Below are positions 27,801 to 39,400 of a stretch of 64,000 bases of DNA, piece by piece. Under the pieces are notes generated by a model. That model had not been told where the DNA came from. It searched no databases and worked only from the letters and a program-made list of their open reading frames with translations. The position numbers were made by a program, and so were the translations under genes. This DNA is from Toxotes chatareus (Eukaryota; Chordata; Actinopteri; Toxotidae): NCBI GenBank assembly GCA_016801885.1, contig CM028891.1, forward strand, positions 13,437,517 through 13,501,516. Reading direction: 5' to 3'. Within the stretch, counting starts at the first letter, position 1, and each line of letters begins with the position of its first letter.

Positions 27801-29515
27801 TAATTTGTTATATTCAGTACTTTGGTTATTTTTTTTTCCAAACAAAAATTTTCACATTTAAGTTTTCAAAAGAAAAGGCTTTGAGGATGAGAACAAGCTG
27901 ATGCATCTGACAAACATAAAGTTATGTTTGGAAACGTTAGCCGGGCTTGCTGGAATGTAAACTTCCCTAGATCAAATAGAAAGTAGGACAGAGCTATTAA
28001 GAATCATCCAGGACCAGCTTCCACACAGTATACACAGCTTACAGTATACACAGTGGATGATAAGCCTAGCCTTGGTCTTGGAAATAATGCTATGTTTACC
28101 GTAAGCTAGTTAGCTAGACATGCTAACGATTGTAAATTGTGTCAGAGCAGATCAACACTCTGTTTCATCCATGCCTTACACTTTTGCTCCTGGGTCTGTG
28201 GTTTTTGGAAAAGCTTTTTGGAAAGGCCTGAATAATTTTGAGTTGAAACTCCGCAAGTCAGCTTGTTTATCAGTTTTCAGTCCTGAAACTACCACACCAT
28301 GTAGAAAAGAGCATCTTGACAGTGTTGTGAATGTTACTCATTCATTGCTGTTCAAAGAACACACAACAGTAGATCTCACTACATTCAGTATGGATGATTC
28401 GACATCCCTTGCATTATAAATGGCCATGGTTACATCTTTTTTTTTCTCTCTTCATGTCTTTTTGAGGATTTGAGCTGTGTGTTCTCAGACTATTCTCCTT
28501 GGTGGAGACATTTTCATTGGTGATAGATTTTACACAAGTCAGTGATATTCCAAATGATATTTCACATCTAAGGAACATTTCAATTTTATAAAATGTAACT
28601 CATGTCAAACTCATAAGGAGTTGCTGGGTACTGATGCAATAACAAGGACACCTGTGCTGTATAATGTAAGGCAAGCAAATGAAGCCCTGCAGCAACTGAT
28701 GATTGTTTAGGTGGTTGGACAGAATAACATTCAAAAGGGTTTTATTAGTGTTATTAAGTCCTCAAAAAAGTTATGGATTTCCTGAAAAACCCTTGATGTC
28801 TTGTTTGTTAATACAATAGATTTCTGAACAATTTGCTTTTAAATCCCCTTTGAACAAATAAAATTCACCGAGCTCTACATTACTCCCTCTTCATCACTTC
28901 TCCAACACTCAGCTCAATATCAGAATACTAACCAAGAGAGTCAGAGTCAATACTCAACAAAGGTTACCCATCGGATTCTTTGCATACGGCTCCGATCCAT
29001 ACTGCTGTATGAGCAGCCTGTTTAAACAGCTGCCCCACTGCTGGCTTTGTTTACACAGCGATTTATTGAACTGAGGATATTTTTATAACCCTAAAATTTA
29101 TTCCCTTTGCTTCTGAAACAAAGGCTGACAGTGATAGCTGTCCATGTGTTTATAAAAGATATGCATTTGTACGTTAATATTTGTAGTGTTTGTAAAAAAT
29201 TATCTTATATTTCAGATACAAATTACACACCACTAACTAAGCATAGATGTCATTTATCTTGCCCCTGCTTCCCTGTGTCCACTCACTCCTTAAAGGTCAA
29301 GCTAAGAAAAAATAGAGGTTGTTGCGGTACTGCAGAGGTGGGAGTTTAGGCAGGTGTAGGCAAACCGCTGGGACTGTGACTGATGGAAACCCCTTTTACC
29401 GGCAGCAATCTGCCAGCACTGCACCCTCATCAACACAAACCCACATCCTACACTCATGGATTTACTGTCTTTCACATGTTCCCAGTGCCACAGCGACAGC
29501 CGCGCTCAGTACTCT

Positions 29516-29566
29516 GATATCCTGTTAATACTTCATGGCTGTAACATGAAGTATTAACAGGATATC
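29516..29566. repeat. Perfect 22-bp inverted repeat with 7-base loop
   Basis: Arms 29516-29537 and 29545-29566 are exact reverse complements (both begin or end with GATATC), separated by gctgtaa. The duplex does not extend further on either side. At 51 nt it is shorter than a usual animal pre-miRNA hairpin. It could be a foldback transposon relic, a structured RNA or a cruciform-prone site. It sits in the gene-poor region. Confidence 0.9.
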
Positions 29567-32500
29567 GTGTTCATCTTCCTCCCTTCTGTTTTTAGTCTTC
29601 GTGAAGATTGAATCCAGGTGTGGTCTCATCCTGCATCTCAAATAGGATGCAATCCAGAACAAAAAGTCAGCCATAAATTCTTCCTTTACAGCGATGATTT
29701 CAGTTTCTATTATGCTTTTAAATATCTTAAGTAAAAACAAAAGAAATGCCTCTGTGCATAAAAGGAACTATACAACTAAACTTTGCCTTGCTTCATGAAA
29801 AATTCAATCCCAAGACATACATGCTTGCACAACAGCATAAAATGGCATCATGTTATGCACATTTACCCTAGCCTGACATAACTGGTATTTTTAGAAACTT
29901 TGGGGTCTTCACCAGAATTAAAAATCAAGATTTGTTTAGTTGCGCAACATGAGTTTGTTGCTGATTTGCCAAATTGTTCTGGATCATCCATCGGGGCTGA
30001 CTTTAAAAATTCCCACAAACACTAGAAGATTGGTCCACTTTCATATCATTACCAGTGTCATGCTGAGCTTTGTTTGGAAAACCACTGACCTTTGCTCGGT
30101 AGAGATGGGGGGATTGGTATTCTCCAGCTGAATCTGACAACGTGCTTGTGCTGCTGCTCCAGAAACCACTGATGATTCACAAGCAGGCATGGAGCTCCGG
30201 CTGGTTATGGAGTAAGACCACTCCGACTGCTACATTTCATGCAGCCAATTTAGCAGAAACAATTCTACAAAGGAAAGAGAGGACAATTCAGTGTAAAGAT
30301 ATTTCATGTGTAATGGCAGAGTTGAAGTTTGGTAAATACATTACACTTAATGAGGGGAGAAGAATGAAATGAACGGCAGTTCAGTGTCACTGCAAGACAA
30401 ACAAACAAAAAAAAAACACATACAGTCAGAAAGTAACAAGCAAAAGTTCTGCAAGAACTTTTGGTTTTACCCAAGGATAGATCTTATATCCTCATGTATG
30501 ACAGCATATGCCGTCTTTTCTGTCTCTGCTGTCCTTCTCTTTTTGACTTTTTTGCCCCTTCCACAGTTCAACATGCTAAGTGTGTTTCCTACCATTGGTC
30601 TGACCACCTCCTTTCCAAAGAATTCACTCACCTGCACAAGTACCACATCACTATTTTAAAGCATCATTATATCAGTGCTGACAGGCTCTGTGGAACAATT
30701 TATGCATGACGATCAAACATTAATACAATTTTACAATCTACTTTTAACCACTAAAATGGCATTTCACAAAGGGATTCTTGACTGCGATCTGTATTAAACA
30801 GCAGCCCTTGGCATTTTATGCATTTGCATAGATTAATTTTCCTCCCACAGAATGAAAAACTTCCACGATTTTGTTTACTTCTCTCGCAGTGGAGTATCCT
30901 GCAGCAATGCATCTACTGTGATGTAACATGACCCATCAGTGACACAGAAATAATGTTTTAGAAGAGCTTCCTGAACAAAATAATGAGGTATCTTCTATGC
31001 AAAACCCTCAAATAGTGGTATTTTGTGACTCTTCACTGAGGAATAGCAGAATTTTACCCTTTAAAGCTGTCATAACTCTTTCTATTTAACAAAGCCAGAA
31101 GATTTGTAAATCTGGCAGAGAGTGATTTCCTGCCTGCTGCCATCCACCTGTCAGCCATTCTGACACCTAAGCTGCTAATATCCCTCAATGTATCTCCTTC
31201 AGTGACTATTTTGGACTGGGCTGCTCATGTTTGGATTCTCTGGCAATGCTTTTTTTCCCCCTCTCTGACACCTTTTCATTGACTCACTGACACATGCTGC
31301 TTGCTGACAGACAGATCTTTACATGAGAGACATGAGGTATCCTGTGAATGAATATGGATGGAGCCGTCCATCTGTCCATCTGCCATTAGGCTTCACTGAC
31401 ACTGAATGCTGATGGGGCCCAGCGAGAGGCTGGAAAGAAGGAAGAAATCTTGATGTGAACGAGGCTCTAATATTTCTCAGGGGAAAAAGCAGTCAGCCTC
31501 AAGCAGTGTTTCTACTCCCCGTAAAGCAGGGTGGGGAGGTGTGACGTTTGAAATCTTAGCTATGGGCTTTCTGTAAACAGGAATAGAGCAACTGTCAAAA
31601 TTAACAGATGAAGAGAAAGAGGTTTGTTTGTGCAGAGGAGGAAGAGACACAGAAGTAAACATATTTCCAAGTATTTCTATCGAGCCCAGCATGCACTGGG
31701 GTGGAGGGCAGGAGGGTACCCTGGACAGCAGGTTGCCAGTTAGAGGACAAAATATACTAACGCTCACATTCAGATCAGTGAGCAAATTAGGAGTCTCCAT
31801 TCCACCTGACGTGCGTGTCTTTGGATGTGTGGCAGGAGGGCAACAGCATGAAGCAAAACCCACACAGTGACAGGGAGGGACTAATTAACGTAAATCTAAT
31901 TAAAGCTGGAGACATCAGATGTAAATAAATGATTACAATACAGCATTATTCGGTGGAATAAAATGACAGACTCCTGAGGGAAATATCTAGCTCTTTAGCT
32001 CCTAAATGCTCCACAGGGTTCACCAGCTAGTCACTAATTTTGTCAATCTGCCTGCAGCTGGAAACGGTGCTAACGAAAGCAGTGAAAGTGAACCAGAACA
32101 GTAAAGCTGTGGGCTTAAAACCATAACGATGAGCTAAAAGACACTAAAACGCTCTGTAGAGCTGAGGGGTACCGCAGTCAGATGATAATTCTCTGTGGGC
32201 TCCCATCACTGTGAATGACACCTTTCACATTAAACTTAGTCATTTGACTGATTAGTGCAGCTCATTCACTCTACTGGAACCACTAGTGATGTTCCCATTG
32301 TGTATCTCTTACACGTAAATCTAGATAATGTGGCTGTTCAGCACCAATTCCTGTTCAGGATGAAAGTGTGAGATCTGTGTTCTTGTAAAATTACGAGCTC
32401 CGCAGCATCTTGATTTAGCTCTGAGACACTCTCATCTCTCTTTCTCCTCTTTTCATTTGTATATTTAATGACAGACAGATATATTGTGTCCCTTGGGTGA

Positions 32501-35500
32501 CTTTGAAACATTTCATAAAGTACATGGCACTATGTTAAATCAGATTATATTACCAGAGTCTAAGCCCTCATAAATACATTTAAGATATTTGGCAAAGTGT
32601 TTGCATTGAGGTAAACGAATCCTTTGAGGAGATGAAATAATCATGTGAATGTGTATCAAAAAGGAAATCAAAGCTTACCAGACTAACTGCCTGTAAGGAA
32701 CTGCATGTAAAAAAGTGCTTATATTAAACAATATTAGGATTTCTGCTGATGAATACATAAGCCTACGAAGTATGTGTCCCTGATAATGTTTTTTTAGCAG
32801 GTACTTAATTTTGCTAAAAAGAAAAAAAAAAATAAGGGCCAAATCAGTTAAAAATATCTAGTGGTGTTTTTTTTTACTTTTTACCACAAAACTCTTCTTT
32901 AGAAGTGCAACAACATACTAGAGTTGCTACCATAAACATGAGAGTTTGTGGTAATAAATTTATACCTTGGGAATTGTTTCTACGTCTGCACACTCGACTT
33001 CAGATTTCTCATTCTCTCTGATGATGCTGACTGACGAAACTACTAAGTGTTGCTGCTCATTCTTTGTAGTTTCTACTTTTTGGAAGTTCGAACTGTGCGT
33101 GTGTTGAGCAGAGACAACGCAGAGGACAGGGCCTTGGGATTGAGACAGATGAGGAGATGCAGCTCCTCAACAGTTATCTCTCTCAGACCCCCCGCAGCGT
33201 CCTGTGGGAGATCGAGCTGTGATGGCTGCCAGTTTGCTGCATGACTGTCTCTTAACCAAAGGCTTTGTTTTTCCCTCTGTGAGCAGAGTTGTTGACAAAG
33301 CTTCTGACTGTTTGCCGCAGCATTTTCTCCAACTCTCTCATACCCAGAATTACGTGGGAAATATGTCTGGCAGTTTACCATTGGCAATATTGGATATTCC
33401 ATCGTGATAGCTTACACACTGGAGCAGCTGCACAAAATCACTCATTGCCACACTTGAGTACAACTAGCAAAGTGTCTGATCTGATCAAAGGGTGTTAAAG
33501 CAACTTCTGAAGCAACTTCTTTTTCTCACTGAAATCTTACTTGCTGCCCTCCTGCAAAATGAGAAGTAGTCACCAATTTTACATGTCAAAGTGGATTTAT
33601 CAGTCATGAGGAGTAGCTTCAGCCTGTGAAAACAGTGGTATTATGGTTTCTGTTGCACTAGGAGGGGCTTTGTCAAGATCTGACCCAGGTATCAAGGGAA
33701 GATCTAAAGGTGCGGTTATGCAGAATTACATAATAGGAATAGAACCCATGCACACATGCTGTTCATCAGAAACAGAATGGAAACAAAAGCAAAAAACATA
33801 ATTACGTCACAGCCAGGCAGCCTGTCTGTTCCACTCTGTTCTCTAAGTCAGTGCGGACTCTCATTAAAAATTCCTTTTATTTCATACACTTTGTGGAGAC
33901 TTGACGTTTTAGGCAAAGTGATCTAGGGGCTTATGGAAAATGGTTTTGTTAAAGGTCACTAAAGACAGAAATATTGTACAAACAACAAAATTAGAATTTT
34001 TTTTCTAAGGATTACTGTCTTTATCATGACATATGGAGTGAACCACACAAAATACTGTGGAGTCAAGCTGTTACCAGACGGGACTTTTTTGTTATTTGCA
34101 TTGCTACAAGTGTCAGTGTGATTTCTGAATGAGGTTTTCTTAATTCTGGACCAAAATCCAGAAAGTTTCACCTCGGCTCCCCATAAAGCTTCTGCTTTAT
34201 TATGTTAAGCAATTTCCTCAGCTGCATCAGTTACAGGCCATCAGCCTTAAAGAATGATGAGCTGCTGGCTGCCCTGATGATGTTCTTTGTGGTTCCCATT
34301 TGAGGTTGAGGGAAAACCATACAGCACTTTAGGTGAAGCTGTAGTAGGCTTGAAAGAAATCAGATGTATGAATGCTCTTAGTTCTCCATCTCCTACCCAC
34401 AAAGGAGATGGAGCAGTAATCAGTGCCCGAGCAGTGATTAGAGCTCTGACACTTTGAAGTGAAGCTGTCCTGCTACTGGTGTGAGCTGGCAATAAAATCA
34501 AAAATAAAGTCATGATGACTACCGAGAAAAAAAAAATCATTCTATCTTTTTGTTCGAACAACTGTTACACTGCCGCAGAAATATGCACGAAAGAGGACAG
34601 CAGCCGTGTAGCCTCTGCCCAGAACACAACATACAATGTCAGAGTTAAATTAGCTAAAACACATTCAGAGTTACTGATTTCTGAGGGTGAAGCTTGTAAG
34701 TTTTGACCATTCGGCTTCATGGATCGTTAATTAGTTTTGAAAGAGCAGAATAGTGCAAGACACCAATGAGAAGCCAATAAAAACAAATTGCGTAATTTTT
34801 GTGTGTGTGTACTCATTTAAGGCGCGTTTCAGAAGGTTTCTCAGAAATTCAAGGTTGCGTGGGGAACACTTCTTTGACATGCCTTTCGTTTCTGTGGAAA
34901 CACAATAATGTGAAATCCTTGGCGACCCAGATGACACTGTCGAGTATTTCTCCACCTCCACCTCGCGAAAGACGTTTTATCACGACATTTCACTTGTATA
35001 CGTTAACAGTAACCTTTAACCACAGCTATGTATATTATACACTTCCTGATTAAACTATGAAAGCATGAAAGAGGGATATGTCCTTCATTCCATTAAATGA
35101 AAGCACAGCAACTGTACGAGTGATGAATTGCTTAAGCCACAGTGTGTGCGACAATACAAACTCACATCAAAACAGCAGAACTTGCCTGAGAATCACTATG
35201 TTTTTAAGTTTTCTTCAATATCAGAGTAATCCAGGGATAGTTGTCTGTACATCCATGGATACACTGGAAACATGAGGGAAAAAGGAAAGTTGTAACCTTC
35301 AGCTAATTAACTGACTCCGTGGCAGCATTATTTTTCATATTTATGTCTCCCAAAGCATCGTGGGAAACAAAATTGATTATCACCCCCAAAATCCATTAAT
35401 ATTAGCTTGTTGGGAAGTGTGAAAACTCAAAAACTCAAATTAACTGGACCTTCAACATTTTTGCAAACCTAAAGACACTGTTGTTTAAAGTTTAATTAAA

Positions 35501-36491
35501 TCAAATGTTTGAGAACGTTGATTTCTCTCAAACTAAAATATTCCTCAGCAAAGGAATTCTCTGCTCCTCATCGTTAACTTGCGTCAGGCCGGATAAGGAG
35601 AAATAGATGTATAGACTGGTGTTGAGTGTGTGTGTGTTTGAGAGAGAGAGAGAGCATGACAAGGTAATGTGTAAATGATCCTGCTGGAGTCACACTCTGG
35701 CTTCATTAGCTGGGATGTGTACCATGCTGCAGTGGCTGTAACTCATCCTAATCTGCCTCAAAGACAGCCCTGCTCATCCCCCACAACACCATCACACCAC
35801 CTCTCCTTCCTCTGGACACCAGACTCATTAGAGAGGCCCCACCTATTAGGAAAAGGCAGGCTGTGGGTTATGCTGACAGTTAGGGAAGACTGAGTCTTTC
35901 AGTGGAAACAGGGAAAATTCACGGACAAATTGTCTGAGGACAGAACTTGATGTCCTTGAGAGGGCCAAGGCTGACTAGCAGAAAACTTTTAAACAAAATT
36001 CATGTTAAAGGACATTTACAAGCAACTCAAAATGCATTCAGTGTGTTTATTTCATTAGGACTGGGAAACAGTTTGAAATTCAGTTCAAAACAGAGTAAAA
36101 GAGGTAAAAATAGAAATACTTTGATCATCTTTAAGACACATATTGTGCCAAAGATTACTCAAAAGGCAAATATTAAAAAAAACAAAAAAAACAACAACCC
36201 TTGTGTTGTTTATCAGATTGCAACGTGGGAAGTGAGGTTCAAAACACAGCTGCACAGAAATGCACTTTCATCTCTCCAACTGCATCATCAGCCTTGTGAT
36301 TCGCTACCTTAGAAATGTACCCAGACCCAAAAAGAAATCAAAGGTCCCGCATACATGAGAAGTACAGATCAAAAGGAACTGGTATAGATATATTTTGGTG
36401 TTACATACACTGTTACACACTTTTAAAAAACAGTAAAATACTGATGATGTGACAAGTACTGAAGATCGGTCATTAGTCCACAGCAGTGGGA
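29567..36491. other. Gene-poor intergenic DNA plus METTL4 3' flank, segment 4
   Basis: No supported gene. Complex, unique-looking AT-rich blocks occur at 31130-31450 and 31880-31990 and may be conserved non-coding elements. The last few hundred bases (about 36046-36491) probably include the METTL4 3' UTR, with a minus-strand AATAAA at 36046-36051. Confidence 0.55.
35621..35655 (+). repeat. Compound (TG)n/(AG)n microsatellite
   Basis: A short TG run (gtgtgtgtgtgtttg) is followed directly by seven AG units. Confidence 0.85.
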
Positions 36492-39400
36492 CTAGTGATG
36501 AGGAGGAGAGGATTCTCCAGGTGAGCTGGATGCTGGCGTGACTGTGGGTTCGTCTGTGCAGACCTCATCTTTTGAAATGTCCGCTGGATCATCTGCAGGC
36601 GTCAAAGTGAAATAGTTCGTGTGCTGAAATTTGAGCACTTCATTGCCCCAACTGGTCCACCCGGGTTGCAGGCTTCGTGCAAACAGCTCCAAGCAGTTTG
36701 CTTCAGCTCCAACATATAGCTTCAACACCTCTACGGAAATGAAATGAGGAAGAGGAACGATCATGGATGGATAAATTCACCATAGGGCCTGACGCAAAAA
36801 AAATCTGTTGGGCCTCAAGTCCAATTTGAAATGACGTGTATTGACCACTGGGAACACAATACACTCCTTGAGCAGCTATTTTATTGATTGATTCATTCAA
36901 AAAAAACATTGCCTCCGAACGTAGTCCAGCCAGTGATTATGTTTCCTATAAAACATATTTGCTGTTGCAGTTCAGTTGTATATAAACATAATTTCTAAGA
37001 GACACGACTGCACAAAGACACAGCTGTACACACCACAGCCTGTGAGTGATACAATACATGTTATTGCCAGTGGTTTGTGGCGTTAATGTGCCAAGAAACG
37101 CAGCAACATGCCTGCACAAGCAGGAAGAAGAAGACCTCAAGCAAGCAAACATGGACACAAACAACGCAGGTTTCAAACTTTTCAGAAAAAAATGGCTTTG
37201 TAAATGTTTTATGAAGAAGGAAATTTATTAGACATGTTTGTTAGACCACAAGGATGCACACAATGCAGTGAGCACTGGGGCTCTCAGGTCAGTGGGCAGC
37301 TGCCGTCTCTGCCCACTTGATAATTCAACCTTGGGAATGATGAGAGAGATTATAAATCCAATAGGAATTTTTAATAAATTTAAAGTTGGGTTGTAAAATG
37401 ACTGCACTGCATCCATGTCTTATGGGAGCACTTTGCTTGTTACTCTGTAATAGGCAGAGGACAGCACTGGCAAATGCCCAGCTCCATCACACCACTGCAC
37501 AGGTTTTTCCATGTGGACTGACACTGACCTTGAGTCTATAAGTGATGATATTCCTGCAGCAGCACACCTGACAGATACGTTTCACTGCCTCTGCCCCTGT
37601 GCTACTCTGTCTGCTCCTGTGCATGCTCAAACCCCCCTGACACTCCACTCCAGCCAACACTCAGGGAGTTAATGAGCTCAAAAGCCTGATCCCCAAACCG
37701 ATCCAACCTGCACAATGTGGTGCCCTGCCTCCCATTTTCCCTCCCTATCTTCCTGTGCATGTCAGCGAGACAGAGTCACAGAGTGGAAAGGCCAAACATG
37801 CAGCTCTCTGACTAATTCAACCCGAACCGGTGACTCAGCTCAAAGTTGAACAGAGAATAAAAGGTCTAATTATCCTCTTAACTCCGAAATGGGACAACAT
37901 ATGAAACTTTTGCCAAGAAAGACCTGAGGCAAAGGAGAGTGTTACTTAACTGCTCTCTAGACAAGTAACATATTCCGTCTCTGGTATTCTGCAAAGTAAC
38001 TGTCTGTTGTTCAGAGTGTCTTTTAGCATACCAAACTCCATTACACTAACTCCCACTTAAATATGCACAATGGTGTGGCAGAGTATGTAGCAACCAATAG
38101 TGTGTGAGTTTATCAGTCTGGGTAAAGTCAGTTTAAAGCTGTTCTAATCAATTTAAAAAAAAAAAAAAAAAACAGTGGATGATATGACTATGTATGATCG
38201 GGACGGGTTTGTTTGTAGTGACAAACCCACAGAGAATCATCCCTCGATTCTGCAGTTCCCGTCAACTCTACAAGACGTTTTAGTAACTCACTGTTTTGGT
38301 TCACTCTCACAGGGCCAATTTTCAGCACCAGCAGGCAACTGTTTTCAATGGAAAAGGTCTGAAAACCTGCTGTACACTACCCATTCAGCACCAGAAAGAC
38401 AACGTTAGTGACATAATGGAGATTTTTGCTGCTAAAAAAAAAAGTCAGACATTTCTGAGTGAATGCTTTGTCTCCTAACACAGTCGTATCAACTATTTAA
38501 GGTGATAGTACGTCAATGGTGTGTTTAAAGCTTTGTGCTCTGTACTGCTTACATCCAACTGGAACAAAGTGATTTGAACCATTTGAAATACTACGGCGTC
38601 ACACTCTTGCATAGGTAGAAAACAAAAGCCACTCAGACCACTGGCATCAGTGACTTAGGAACAACAGCCGTGAACAGCTTGCAAATCTGGAAAATGTTTG
38701 ATTTTATGTGTGTTTAAAGAGACTGTTTTAAATTTGGTTGGTTATGATTGACACACAGCTCAGTGTTGTAGCTGCCAATGAAACATACTGGTGCACAGAG
38801 CTCAGTCGCAGATCCATTTCCCAATCAACAGTAAAGCCCACACCACTGGCAGTGTGCCTCGAATATGAGGAACAGCCTCTTAACCACTAATTAAAATACC
38901 AAGTTGGGAAGGGGACTTCATTTTTCACAATTTCTAAAATTGCAGGGGGGCCCTAATTAATAAAAAACACACGCCTTGTCATTCAGAGAAGTGCAAACAC
39001 CTTTTTTTTTTTTTTTGCTGCTTGACCATCTGGCAAGGATGTGTTGTATCCGTAGCGGAGCAATGGTGTCCCTTATCTCTCCATAGCAACCACAAATGTC
39101 ACTGACAGTAGCCCCATCTGAGAGGGGAACAGAAGTGGGTCAGGGTTTCTCAACGCCGAGGGCCCGAGGGTTGTGGCTTCGCACACCGTCGAGGCTGCCC
39201 ACTGGCTCCAGCAAACCTGACATGCTTGTCATGAACCCCAAGTTCAGCCGAGTTGAGATGATAGCTGGTGATGAGAGTAAGCTCAGGTTGCTTAATGCTA
39301 AAGGTTTGGGGACTTTGAAATGAAATTTCTGAAATTTCTAGCAGTTGCATAATCCATTGCAGGAGTGAACAAAAGAATGAAAATCATCCTTCAAGGCCCT

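Larger units (their letters stand above)
17420..29515. other. Gene-poor intergenic DNA, segment 3
   Basis: No supported gene. It contains microsatellites at 18002 and 24862, poly(T) at about 22450-22468, an unassigned open frame at 26101-26436 (minus), C-runs near 27692-27708, a small direct repeat (two copies of acagtatacacag at about 28025-28053) and complex unique sequence at 23600-23900 that could be a conserved element. Confidence 0.6.

Noticed and set aside
31477..31863. 128-codon open frame on the minus strand
   Set aside because: Proline- and serine-rich random-looking peptide without family resemblance; better explained as chance.
35947..36312. 121-codon open frame on the plus strand at the METTL4 3' end
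   Set aside because: Antisense to the probable METTL4 3' UTR, lysine/asparagine-rich from A-rich DNA, no homology.
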